A model generated the notes under the pieces. The model worked only from the letters and a program-made list of their open reading frames with translations, did not search any database and was not told the DNA's origin. A stretch of 64,000 nucleotides of DNA from an uncultured Photobacterium sp. (GTDB lineage Bacteria > Pseudomonadota > Gammaproteobacteria > Enterobacterales > Vibrionaceae), in assembly GCF_947502415.1 (NCBI RefSeq), contig NZ_CANMZV010000001.1, positions 310,001 through 374,000 on the forward strand, written 5' to 3'. A program made the position numbers and the translations under genes. Of the stretch, positions 17,344-26,443 are shown one piece after another (position 1 is the stretch's first letter; each line of letters begins with the position of its first letter).

Positions 17344-19234
17344 TTAGGCTTGATTAAGCGCTGTGGCGATTATGATGTCGCGCTCGATTTTTTGTTTTTC
17401 CGCCGCAGATTTAACGTTTTTTAGCTGCTTTTCAAGCTGGGAAATATAACGGTTGAACTCCGCTTTATCAGTAAAGAGTTTGTCTTTAACATTGATAGAA
17501 GCAATGTTGGTGTAACGGCCATCTTTACTGGTTGGGACTTTTATTTTCCCTGTATTGATAAGCTGTTTTACTATCTCACGTTCTTTTTCGTAACCTTGCA
17601 GGCCGTCCAGTGTCCAGCGGTGTATTGGTTTGCCTTCATAGTGGCCTTTTTTCACTTCTGTCAGGTAGCGGATAGTCAGATTACGGATAGTTCCATCTTC
17701 TTCTCCAAATTCTGCTTCAGTGTCAAACAATACAGGGAATTGGCGACCTTCCAGTACGCCGCCGGCTTTGGTCAGGTGTCCCATACGGTAGCTGTTCATA
17801 CCGATGCGAATTGGAGTGGAATCAGTGATCATCTTACCATCAGCAAACTGAAGATTTTTGATCCGTTGACCGGCAGGCTCTGTCAGATCGATGGTGTAAG
17901 TGACACCGGCGAAGAAATCATTGGTTGAATATTTTGATGAACGACGTTCAGGGGTAAAGCTGTATGTAACATCGCCGTCTTTAACACTGTTGAAATAGCC
18001 TGCAGACCATTCCATATAGGTTTTAAGCTCTTTACCCGTCATATCATAAACGGTGATTTCACCGCCTGCGTACTGGTAGTTGTAGGCAATGTCTTTTGCT
18101 TTGATTTGGCCAACATCCAGCTCGGCTTTGTCATTATCGATTTGTAGCGCAATAACGTTTGCCATTGGCGCATAGTGCATACTCGCTTCCTGGTACAGCT
18201 TGCTGATACCGGTATCCTGAATATGAACCTGAGGTATGCCTTTGATTTCGTTTTCTGGAACAAGATCGACACCGCTTAGCATTTTCACGCAGACGCTTGT
18301 GGTATGGGGCGTAAAGCGCTTCCATTTTTTTGTCTGATGTAATGCCTTTGATCTTGTAAGTGAAACTGTCTTTGTTGATTAGCGTATATTCGCCGTTCTT
18401 TTCTTCAAATTGCAAATCAATGCGTGACAGTGCGCGGCCATATTTATCCGGTTCGGTGATAATCACACCATTAACAGTCGCTTTGTCGATTCGGGTATGC
18501 ATATGGCCTGCAACAATGGCATCCAGCTCCGGGTTGTCATTGGCAATGTCACGGACACCGGTTGCTTCGATGTTGTTTTCGTTGTCCAGACCCATATGAG
18601 CGACAAGGATGATCGCATCAACCTTATCATCGATTTTCTTAATGACTTTTTTCACTTCCAGAGAAGGGTTTGTGAAAGTAACACCTTCTAAGCGGTTGGT
18701 TCCTTCGGCAAAGACCTGGGTCATAGGTGTATCCATACCGATGACGCCGATTTTTATACCTTTCTTTTCAATGATGGTATGAGCCGGCAAGAACGGGTTG
18801 CCATCCGGGCGCTTAATGTTGCCAGCAAGTGAAGTGCCTTTGAATTGGGATAGGGAGCGATTGAGGATGTTTAAGCCAAAATCGAATTCATGGTTACCTA
18901 ATACCCAGACATCATAATTCATTTCATTGAAGCCCAGCATCATAGGATCAACTGGTTCGTCTTTGAAAGTTTCAACAAAGTTGCCCTGAATCGTATCGCC
19001 GGCATCAACAAGGATTACGTTCTGCTGTTCGTTACGTATTTTTTTTACCTTGGTTGCAATCTGACTAAGGCTGCCGCGCATATTTAATTTATCGCTGGCA
19101 TAGTCCCAGGGCATGAAGTGGCCGTGAATATCTGACGTTCCTAAAATAGTGACATCAACGATATCACCATCGGCTGCAATGGATGGTCCCGTTAGTGAAA
19201 GGAGGATTGCTGAGGCTAAAAGGTGTTTTTTCAT
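17344..19234 (-). pseudogene. Periplasmic 5'-nucleotidase/2',3'-cyclic phosphodiesterase, frameshifted
   Basis: The gene is split into two overlapping frames. The first (from 19234) has a signal peptide and a complete metallophosphatase domain: GTSDIHGHF, DAGDT, GNHEF, LVAHMG and the GHMHT metal ligands. Near position 18280 the frame changes after RLRENA: the original frame runs on as a nonsense tail to 18134, while the substrate-binding C-terminal domain (SGVDLVPENEIKG, then YNYQYAGGEI, YRMG) continues in the +1 frame to 17344. The bridging residues usually found between the domains seem to be missing, so a deletion of about 20 bases is likely, rather than a single-base error. The intact enzyme would release nucleosides from nucleotides in the periplasm. 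Confidence 0.88.
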
Positions 19235-19450
19235 CGTGTCGTTTTTTATTGCTGGAAAGAGTGGGGGCTGATAGTAAGAACAATTGCGGAGTAATTTGTG
19301 GATCTAGATCGCTTAAATCATGTAACGGATAGATTTGTCTTACAAAGTGAGAACTGTGTCGCACTTCACGAGGTTGAATATTGAGCGATGAGGTTTTTGT
19401 GAATTGAGAGGAATTAGTTTTGAGTGAAAGTCGTTATTTATCAGGGTTAT

Positions 19451-19496
19451 AAAAAAGAACAGCCTATAGCGTTTGCTATATGAGCTGTTCTTTTTT
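19451..19496 (-). terminator. Hairpin terminator of the outer-membrane-like gene
   Basis: Outer stem AAAAAAGAACAGC / GCTGTTCTTTTTT with an inner stem TATAGC-GTTT-GCTATA. It has T runs on both strands; it follows the leftward gene at 19522. Confidence 0.87.
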
Positions 19497-19521
19497 ACGA
19501 CAAGATTTTTTGTTTATTCCG

Positions 19522-20076
19522 TTAAAACGGGTAGCGAACCGAGACTGCAATGGCGTGATCTTCAATACCGCTGACTCGCCATTCGGCTCCCATGGAGAAA
19601 GCATCGCTGGTATGCAGACGTGCCGATACGCTTAATATGTTGTAGTCATCATCTGCGGAGATCACACCGACAGAAGCTCCGGTCTCGAGCTGAGGAAGAA
19701 TCCATGCATGAAGGCCAAAGTTTAATTCAGTAGCCAGTCGCCCGAATGATTTATCAAAGTCATCATTATCTCTGTTTTTGATCGACAAGATTTTAAGCTG
19801 GCCTGTTATATCGGTGAATTGGTTCACCGGTGCATTGAATCCGACACCGCCACCTATGTGCCAGTCATCTTCAAATGTACTTTCTGCTTCAACCATAACA
19901 TGGGCATTTTCATGAAATTGCTGGCTGACGGCGGCACCTAACCCCCCAGGGCTTAATGGGACACGAACTTCAAGATAGTCATATGGGAAGTTTGCGGCAC
20001 TAACGGTATAGCTCAGACCGCAGGCGGCAAGTAGCGCAATGCTACGCAGTCGTTTGGTCGGGGATTGGGTTTTCAT
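19522..20076 (-). CDS. Small outer-membrane beta-barrel-like protein
   Basis: A 184-residue protein with a signal peptide (RLRSIALLAACGLSYTVSAA) and alternating polar/aromatic strands ending in a C-terminal phenylalanine (VSVRYPF), the signature read by the BAM complex. The strand count (about eight) suits a small OmpA/OmpX-size barrel. I do not recognise a specific family. It is convergent with the upstream nucleotidase and divergent from the exopolysaccharide operon that starts at 20385. Confidence 0.72.
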   Translation of the reverse strand: MKTQSPTKRLRSIALLAACGLSYTVSAANFPYDYLEVRVPLSPGGLGAAVSQQFHENAHVMVEAESTFEDDWHIGGGVGFNAPVNQFTDITGQLKILSIKNRDNDDFDKSFGRLATELNFGLHAWILPQLETGASVGVISADDDYNILSVSARLHTSDAFSMGAEWRVSGIEDHAIAVSVRYPF

Positions 20077-20384
20077 TGGTTGTATTCATGCTCATTAAGA
20101 TCGATGTAGGGCGATTATGCCAAAAAAAGCAGTAATTAACCTAATGTAAATTTGTTCAAACCGACACGAACTCATGTTTTTGACCGGTGTTGCTCTCAAA
20201 AGACGAAATGAAATTTATATCCTTCTTATATACAAGTCGAATAGAACACGCTTATTAAGCCTAAGCTATTAATCAGCTAAGTACGAAAACAGGAGTGATA
20301 ACAGTCATCTCATATGGAAGCGGCGAACTGGTATTTTGGACAGTTTAGTTGCTGATGTTCTTTGTGACTTGATAGTGAGGCGTG
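20077..20384. other. Divergent promoter region of the TackOD1-GT2-HlyD operon
   Basis: A 308-base gap between the leftward barrel gene and the rightward synthase operon. It must contain both promoters; I see no gene, RNA or obvious operator in it. Confidence 0.35.
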
Positions 20385-21728
20385 ATGGCGGAAACGGCAA
20401 ATAACTACATGAATATTCAGGTCATTGGTGAACCAGTGCCTGAACTGACGTCTTGTGTAGAAAGTGTTGAACAATGGGCTGTCGATAGTTATCCCTCAGC
20501 ACTGCTTAATGTCGACCCCGCTCACCAAGATGAGCTGTTACTGGAAATTCGAAGTGATGAGTCTCGCTGCCTTCAGCCTGTATTTTGTGTTGCTAAGAGC
20601 AAGATGTCAGATGCATTGGCTGATGGTTATCTAAATGATATGTGGCAACGTATTCCGCCAACTTTGGATCGCCTGGCGTTGCTTCACTTCACATCGCATC
20701 CGGAACCGCTTGATTTGATAGCCTGGTTTTGCTGGCCAAGACCTTATCTGCATATCAAGCCTGTTTGGTCGGGTGTATCCCTGAAAGGTTATTCCTACCC
20801 ATTACTGGATTGCTTGCTTGGAGAGGAATCTCATTTGACCCTGATGCGGGCAGTTGATCATCACTTGCTTGTTCCTGGTAAGTTAATCGACAGGCTTCGC
20901 TTATGTCGCACATGCCATGGGGCAAGGATTAACTATGTCGATGTTTGTCCGGAGTGCAATAGCATTGATATTCATCTTAAGCCCGGTGTTCACTGCTTTA
21001 TTTGTGGGTATGTTGATGATCAGGATGTGTTCATGCAATCGGGCATTATGCAGTGTCCGAAATGTTCGACAAAATTGCGTCATATAGGGGTTGATTACGA
21101 CAGGCCATTGGAACGTTACAGCTGCCTGTCATGCTACGCCAGGTTTATAGAATCGCTGGTTAAAGTTCGCTGTCATGATTGCGGAGAGATACAAAGCCCT
21201 GATGATTTAACTGTTGCCCCGATTAATGAATTTATGCCGGGGAAGTTGGTACGTCAGATTGCACTGGAAGGCTCCCACCTGTTACACCTTCCGTTGACAT
21301 GGGGGGCGCCGATCACGGTGGATCATTTGCCTTGGTTGGTGCAATGGGTGAGCTCTAACCAGAGGCGTTACGGTGGTGATAACACCATGATGATGATTTG
21401 GTTATCGAACCTGGCTGAAGTAAAGATAAACCTGGGATTGACGAAGTCGCAAGAGAGAATTACAGAGCTGGTTAAGCGCATGCAGGGGATATTTCGGGAA
21501 ACGGATGTTGTTTGCCAGTATTCCGATGATGTTCTCATTCTTTTGCTGTCACATACCAGTGATAAGGTTTGGGAGGTGCTGAGGGAGCGGATTTCTATCT
21601 TAGGTGATGTTGAGGGGCTCGAACAGTTAGAGCTTATTGTTCAGGTTAAAGGGTTGCCGATCCCTGAAGAACAGTCAGCGGAGGATTGGCTAAAAGCATG
21701 GCTGGCGGACGTGGTTCATTATGAGTGA
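20385..21728 (+). CDS. TackOD1 multi-zinc-finger protein with degenerate GGDEF-like C-terminus
   Basis: A 447-residue cytosolic protein. The middle contains six CxxC knuckles (CRTC, CPEC, CFIC, CPKC, CLSC, CHDC, about residues 174-270), the pattern of the TackOD1 (Thaumarchaeal output domain 1) zinc domain. The last 170 residues resemble a diguanylate-cyclase fold without a usable GG(D/E)EF motif, so synthesis of c-di-GMP is unlikely; a receptor or structural role is possible. The start overlaps GTG 20382, with ATG 20385 better placed behind GTGAGG. The stop overlaps the GT2 gene by eight bases, so it is translated together with the synthase and probably regulates it. Confidence 0.85.
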   Translation: MAETANNYMNIQVIGEPVPELTSCVESVEQWAVDSYPSALLNVDPAHQDELLLEIRSDESRCLQPVFCVAKSKMSDALADGYLNDMWQRIPPTLDRLALLHFTSHPEPLDLIAWFCWPRPYLHIKPVWSGVSLKGYSYPLLDCLLGEESHLTLMRAVDHHLLVPGKLIDRLRLCRTCHGARINYVDVCPECNSIDIHLKPGVHCFICGYVDDQDVFMQSGIMQCPKCSTKLRHIGVDYDRPLERYSCLSCYARFIESLVKVRCHDCGEIQSPDDLTVAPINEFMPGKLVRQIALEGSHLLHLPLTWGAPITVDHLPWLVQWVSSNQRRYGGDNTMMMIWLSNLAEVKINLGLTKSQERITELVKRMQGIFRETDVVCQYSDDVLILLLSHTSDKVWEVLRERISILGDVEGLEQLELIVQVKGLPIPEEQSAEDWLKAWLADVVHYE

Positions 21729-23091
21729 ATGGTGGTTTGCAGTTCGCTATTTGCTGGTTGATTTGACCGGTAACATTGCCAATATGCCTGTGGTGATGGC
21801 AATGATGTTGCCGATGTTGCTGGCCTTTGAATTGCCTTTGATGATTTTGACATTAAGCGGTATTTTGAAATGGTTCAGTCGGCAATATCAGAGTGGTGCG
21901 CAAAAGAAAAAAGGTCCGTTGCCAAAAGTATCCTGCATTATTACTTGCTACTCCGAAGGTGAAGCAATACGAATTACTGTTGAGACCTTGCGAGAGCAAC
22001 TTTATCCGGGACAGATTGAGATTATTGCTGTTATTGATGGTGCTCAGCAAAATGCCCATACCTACCAAGTTGCCCGTTCCTGTATTTATGATTTTGATGG
22101 GCTATTCAATCGGCAGTTGGTGCTGTTGCCTAAATGGCAGCGTGGAGGCCGGGTTTCAACACTCAACTCAGGACTGGCAGTAGCAACCGGTGAAATCATT
22201 ATTAATGTTGATGGCGATACTTCATTTGATAACGATATGGTTGATGAAATTGTTCGCTGTTTTGATGATCCGAATGTTCCTGCTGTTGGTGGGGCGTTGC
22301 GTGTGCGTAATCTTGATGACAGCATTGTTACCCGAATGCAGGGAATCGAATACATGATTTCGATGCATGGCGGAAAAACAGGTCTTAGTGAATGGAACCT
22401 GATTAATAATATATCCGGTGCTTTCGGCGCATTCCGGCGTGATTTTCTCCGCGGCATTGGGGGGTGGGATACTCATACTGCGGAGGATTTAGATCTTACC
22501 GTCAGGATCAAACATTATTTACGTCGATATCCGGCAATGAAAATTGGCTTTGCTGCCAAGGCTGTAGGTCATACTGATGTTCCTAATACAGTCGTGACAT
22601 TGTGTCAGCAGCGATTGCGCTGGGATGGTGACTTATTATTTTTGTATTTGCGAAAGCATATTTACTCGATGACGCCGAGGATTCTGGGCTGGAAGACATT
22701 TATCTATACATTGGTGTTTGGTATTGGTCAGAATATAGTTCTGCCTTTGCTGGTGGCCATTTATTCTTGGTGGCTTGTATTTAGCTATCCATCTCAATTC
22801 GTTGCAGCTTTGCTGATTGGTTTGTACCTGATCTACCTGTTCTTTTCTGTTATCAATCTATTGGTTTTTGTTATCGCGATTTCCGAGCAGCCGCTGAAGG
22901 ATTTAAAAATGGCTCCTTGGCTGGTTGTATATCCGGTTTATACCTTTGCTACCCGAATGTGGGCTGCAGTCGCTATTTTAAATGAACTATTCCGACGAGC
23001 TCATGAAGAAAGTGGTATGGCACCATGGTGGGTATTAAAGCGTGGCCAGCATTTCCGTTGGTTGCATTTTCGCCGTGATAAGAGGCCGTAG
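21721..23091 (+). CDS. Processive family-2 glycosyltransferase (polysaccharide synthase)
   Basis: A 456-residue membrane synthase of the PgaC/BcsA type that polymerises a sugar nucleotide and extrudes the chain. Two N-terminal helices precede the cytosolic GT-A domain with DGD (residues 164-166), the catalytic AED (254-256) and the processivity motif QQRLRW (296-301); about four transmembrane helices follow. No PilZ domain is present. It is coupled to the TackOD1 gene by an eight-base overlap and to the HlyD gene by a one-base overlap. The product may be poly-beta-GlcNAc-like or another homopolymer; this cannot be told from the sequence. Confidence 0.92.
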   Translation: MSEWWFAVRYLLVDLTGNIANMPVVMAMMLPMLLAFELPLMILTLSGILKWFSRQYQSGAQKKKGPLPKVSCIITCYSEGEAIRITVETLREQLYPGQIEIIAVIDGAQQNAHTYQVARSCIYDFDGLFNRQLVLLPKWQRGGRVSTLNSGLAVATGEIIINVDGDTSFDNDMVDEIVRCFDDPNVPAVGGALRVRNLDDSIVTRMQGIEYMISMHGGKTGLSEWNLINNISGAFGAFRRDFLRGIGGWDTHTAEDLDLTVRIKHYLRRYPAMKIGFAAKAVGHTDVPNTVVTLCQQRLRWDGDLLFLYLRKHIYSMTPRILGWKTFIYTLVFGIGQNIVLPLLVAIYSWWLVFSYPSQFVAALLIGLYLIYLFFSVINLLVFVIAISEQPLKDLKMAPWLVVYPVYTFATRMWAAVAILNELFRRAHEESGMAPWWVLKRGQHFRWLHFRRDKRP

Positions 23092-24140
23092 TGAAAGTTA
23101 CGTTTAACTCACCTAAACAGCAGGATGCAACCAAAGATGAAGGCGTTAAGGTTCCGTATGCGCCGGCACGGCGAGTGGCGTTTAGTTTTCGTTGGTATCT
23201 GATCTTGATTCTGACATTCAGTCCGGTTGTTTTGTTACTTTGGTATGTAGGGCGTGATTGGCTGATCACCACTGCGCCGGGCATTGTTACCACTGAGCCG
23301 CAACTTGTTGTTGCGAGTGGAGAAGGTCAGGTTGATGATGTTTTTGTGCTTGTCGGGGATGACGTTGAGGCAGGAACCCCATTAATGCGAGTTAATTCAC
23401 CGTTACTGCGTGCCGGTATTTCCGAGCGTCGTTTTCAGTTATCTCAGTTGCTATTTGATTGGAAAAGTTACAACCAAGCCAAAATGGCAGCGTTAGATGA
23501 AGAGATAAAAATTGCGCGGGAAGGCGCAGAAAACCAGGAGTTGGTATTTAAAGAATACGAGAAATACAAGAAACAACGTTTAGTCTCGAGCGCAGATTTT
23601 GCAGCGGTGCTGCAAATCCGTACCCAATCGCAATTGAGTTATCAGCAGGCATTAGAACGTAAAATTGATGAGATGAGGAAAATTCAGGAATTGGCTTCTT
23701 CTGGCCCACAGTCAATCGCGTTAAATGAAATCAGGCGGGAGCTGGCAGAGTTGGAAAGTAGTTTGACTCAGCTACAGCCGGTCGCATTTAGCCAAGGACG
23801 GATTGTTGATGTTCTTATCAAACCCGGTGATTGGGTATTTGAAGAAACCCCGTTACTATTGATTGCTACTGCCAATGAGTACCAGGTTAATGCATATGTA
23901 TTACCTAAACATATTGAGAAGGTGCAACAAGACAATAAAGCTGTGATTGAGTTCTCCAGTGGCGAGGCAGTTAAGGCCAGAGTCGGGAGAGGTGTTGAAC
24001 TTGCTGATAAAATACCGCGGCAGTTAGCAGGTCCGTTTGAAGGCCAGAAGAGTATGCTGAAAGTGAAGCTGATCCTTGAAGAACCGTTACCCGATAAACT
24101 GAAAGTTGAGGGCTTACCTGTTATGGTGAGGTTCAATTAG
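23091..24140 (+). CDS. HlyD-family membrane-fusion protein for polysaccharide export
   Basis: A 349-residue inner-membrane-anchored adaptor with one transmembrane helix near residues 27-50, a barrel-sandwich lipoyl domain split by a long coiled-coil hairpin (residues about 110-225), and a C-terminal beta-barrel domain. It begins with GTG that shares a base with the stop of the GT2 gene. The context parallels Alg44-type HlyD proteins that connect a synthase to an outer-membrane pore, but no PilZ domain and no outer-membrane partner is encoded in the operon. The barrel gene at 19522 or the porin-like gene at 29354 are possible partners. Confidence 0.87.
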   Translation: MKVTFNSPKQQDATKDEGVKVPYAPARRVAFSFRWYLILILTFSPVVLLLWYVGRDWLITTAPGIVTTEPQLVVASGEGQVDDVFVLVGDDVEAGTPLMRVNSPLLRAGISERRFQLSQLLFDWKSYNQAKMAALDEEIKIAREGAENQELVFKEYEKYKKQRLVSSADFAAVLQIRTQSQLSYQQALERKIDEMRKIQELASSGPQSIALNEIRRELAELESSLTQLQPVAFSQGRIVDVLIKPGDWVFEETPLLLIATANEYQVNAYVLPKHIEKVQQDNKAVIEFSSGEAVKARVGRGVELADKIPRQLAGPFEGQKSMLKVKLILEEPLPDKLKVEGLPVMVRFN

Positions 24141-24215
24141 GGTTTCCTCTCATTTTCAGCTAGCACTGCTATATAGATACGGCTGTCTGACGATGCTTTT
24201 TACAAAGAACAAAAG

Positions 24216-25304
24216 CTAACTGCGTAATTTCAGGCTAACCATAATAATGGCGTGATCGGTGCTCTGGCTATCTCGTTCATAGACGGGATTAAGCAGGTGT
24301 CGATCATAGGTGTGGTAGTCAACAACTTCCGCGAGGCTTTCTTGATATTCCGGGTCAAATTCGCTGGAGATTAAAATATAATCGATTACGGAGCCTTTAC
24401 TGCCGTAGTAGTGGCTGTACGGTCGTCTAGGAAGTACATGGCTGTTATCGACAGTCCCAATTTCTGGCGAAGACGTTTGTTGGTTAATTTCGAAAAGTCG
24501 CGTTGATTGGAATAACGTCCAGCTATCTTTTAGAAGATAGGGAGCTAAAAGTTCGTTACTGTTTGCTTGGCTCTTGCCTCGAACTGTTTTTGTCAGTAAA
24601 TGTTGTAATACGCCATTCTTCAGGTCGTCATTAAAATCACCCATTAACAATGCCGGATAACCGGTTTGTTCTCGTCGTTCAATGATGGCGGAAAGTAGTA
24701 AGGCTGCTTCGGAACCGCGTTGTACAGACGAAGCCCAGCTACCGGTTACCTCCGTAATGATAGCTTTTACGATATTGGCGTCGTTGCTATCTTCATTTTC
24801 AATGGTTGGTCGCTTTGATTTGAAATGCACAACGTAGCAATCGCACAAACCGAGATTGGGTAACTCTACAGAGGCTCGTAATGGCTTGCGGCTAAAGCAG
24901 AAGTTGTCGCTGAGACCCATTAAGGAGGACAATTCTGGATTGGCTGTTACCGGAGCGACTGATTGTATTGGGTAGCGGGATGCTATTGCGACAACAGGGC
25001 TTTGATAGATGTAATCGCTGATCAATGTCGCTTCGTCAATAACGGCAAAATAAGGGTAGCCTTGTTTCTTGACGAGTTCCCGTAAGGACTCCGGGCTAAA
25101 CACTTCCTGAAACCCGACAACATCGGGTTGGTATTCAGAGAGGTAGTCACAAATCCAACGCTGCTTTTTCTGCCATTGTTCCGAATCATAGATGTTGTCA
25201 AAATCATAGAACGCAAAAGGCGGTTCAAGGTAATTGAATAGATTGAAGGTCGCTATTTTTATGATGTCCGGTTTACTGGCGGTTAAGACATTATCTTGAG
25301 GCAA
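24216..25304 (-). CDS. Endonuclease/exonuclease/phosphatase family protein
   Basis: A 362-residue DNase I-like fold protein. Motifs include ATFNLFN at the start, the metal-binding FQEV near residue 68, the catalytic MGDFNDD in the middle, VIDYILIS and the final STDHAIIMV. It could act on nucleic acids or on phosphoester or lipid headgroups; the family does not decide this. No signal peptide is visible, so it is probably cytosolic. The only start in a good place is TTG at 25304. It is convergent with the HlyD gene. Confidence 0.9.
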   Translation of the reverse strand: MPQDNVLTASKPDIIKIATFNLFNYLEPPFAFYDFDNIYDSEQWQKKQRWICDYLSEYQPDVVGFQEVFSPESLRELVKKQGYPYFAVIDEATLISDYIYQSPVVAIASRYPIQSVAPVTANPELSSLMGLSDNFCFSRKPLRASVELPNLGLCDCYVVHFKSKRPTIENEDSNDANIVKAIITEVTGSWASSVQRGSEAALLLSAIIERREQTGYPALLMGDFNDDLKNGVLQHLLTKTVRGKSQANSNELLAPYLLKDSWTLFQSTRLFEINQQTSSPEIGTVDNSHVLPRRPYSHYYGSKGSVIDYILISSEFDPEYQESLAEVVDYHTYDRHLLNPVYERDSQSTDHAIIMVSLKLRS

Positions 25305-25415
25305 ATTGTGATTTCTCGGGTTAGTTGAAATAGAGATTATAAGAATATAGATGTGAATCAGTATATCAGTTTCGTTGCTTGATAATAGTTAGTGTTAAGC
25401 AGGAAATAAATGAAT

Positions 25416-25440
25416 TGGTAGCAGCTTTAGGCTGCTACCA
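25416..25440 (-). terminator. Hairpin terminator of the GH16 gene
   Basis: Stem TGGTAGCAGC / GCTGCTACCA with loop TTTAG, directly downstream of the leftward GH16 gene. The following tract is only moderately T-rich on the minus strand. Confidence 0.75.
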
Positions 25441-25476
25441 GATACGTTGCTAAATCGAATTGTTATGGAAAATCAA

Positions 25477-26271
25477 TCAGTGAGTTATTTTGCAGTTTTT
25501 TCCTTCTTGAATGCGAATATTTTTATAGCGGGCAATAAGTTCACTTTCGGTGCTGGTATCAAACTCTCCAGCCCAGTTAGCAATCGCTGTATCGGTTGGC
25601 CAGACGTTAGCCATAACCCTTAATTTGCTGTCTTGAGATGAAGGAATAGGATCACTTTGCGTATTGTTTACTTGATGGACGATTTCTCCGTCGATAAACC
25701 ATTGGATGTATTTTTTTGTCCATTTTATGCCATATCGGTGGAAGTCAGTTGACGCATCAAAATTAAGGTAAATGAGTTTTTCATGGCTTTGAATATAGCT
25801 ATTATCATTAGTCCAGAAATTTAGTTGAAGAATGTTCGTATTGTTACCAAGAAACTCAATATCGATTTCATTATGCTTGCCATTACCTCCATCAGGGGTA
25901 TCAAAAGGACCTGCAAACAAGAAAAATGAACTTATAACGCCAGGTTTAGCTATCGGTTTCATTTCAACTTCAAAGCAACCATAGCTATAGAAGTCATGAC
26001 TACGTAGCTCACCAGAGCTGAAGGCATAGTTACTATACTCGGCGGGCTCTTTAAACAAGACAATTTGCATTCCGTTTGTGTTGTTGCGAATTGAAGTTGC
26101 TTCCCAACGGTTATTAAAAGGAAAGCCATTGCTCCAGCCATCGGATTTCCACCATGTTTTGTGATCAAAGCTAGTAAGAGGGTCAAGAATTTTTTCTGAG
26201 GCAATTACGCCCCATGAACCTACAATAGCGATTGATAGCAGAGACAGTTTTAAAGTGGGTAATGAAGACAT
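25477..26271 (-). CDS. Secreted GH16 endo-beta-glucanase
   Basis: A 264-residue protein with a signal peptide and a single GH16 jelly-roll domain. The catalytic signature HNEIDIEFLG sits at residues 133-142, giving nucleophile E135, D137 and acid/base E139. The E-I-D-I-E form without an extra residue is typical of the lichenase/XTH-like side of GH16, cleaving beta-1,3-1,4 or beta-1,3 glucans. It is exported and lies at the edge of a cluster with a cellulose-synthase-like enzyme, so it may trim or release the polymer made there. This role is inferred from context. Confidence 0.93.
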   Translation of the reverse strand: MSSLPTLKLSLLSIAIVGSWGVIASEKILDPLTSFDHKTWWKSDGWSNGFPFNNRWEATSIRNNTNGMQIVLFKEPAEYSNYAFSSGELRSHDFYSYGCFEVEMKPIAKPGVISSFFLFAGPFDTPDGGNGKHNEIDIEFLGNNTNILQLNFWTNDNSYIQSHEKLIYLNFDASTDFHRYGIKWTKKYIQWFIDGEIVHQVNNTQSDPIPSSQDSKLRVMANVWPTDTAIANWAGEFDTSTESELIARYKNIRIQEGKNCKITH

Positions 26272-26443
26272 ATAAATTCCATTTATGAGTCATGTAAACA
26301 AATAAATGTTAGCAGCCAAGGTTGCAACAAATGTCTGAATTTGTCTTAAATTTAAGAAAAACAACTTAAAGGTGATAAAACAAAGGGATTGATTTACTAA
26401 TGACTTGATTGTTAGTCATTTATTGATATTTTTTTGTCTATTT

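Noticed and set aside
18134-18288. Programmed ribosomal frameshifting in the 5'-nucleotidase
   Set aside because: No slippery heptamer or downstream structure was evident at the change of frame, and linker residues appear missing; mutation is simpler.
20385-21728. Active diguanylate cyclase
   Set aside because: The C-terminal fold resembles GGDEF but no GG(D/E)EF active-site motif is readable.
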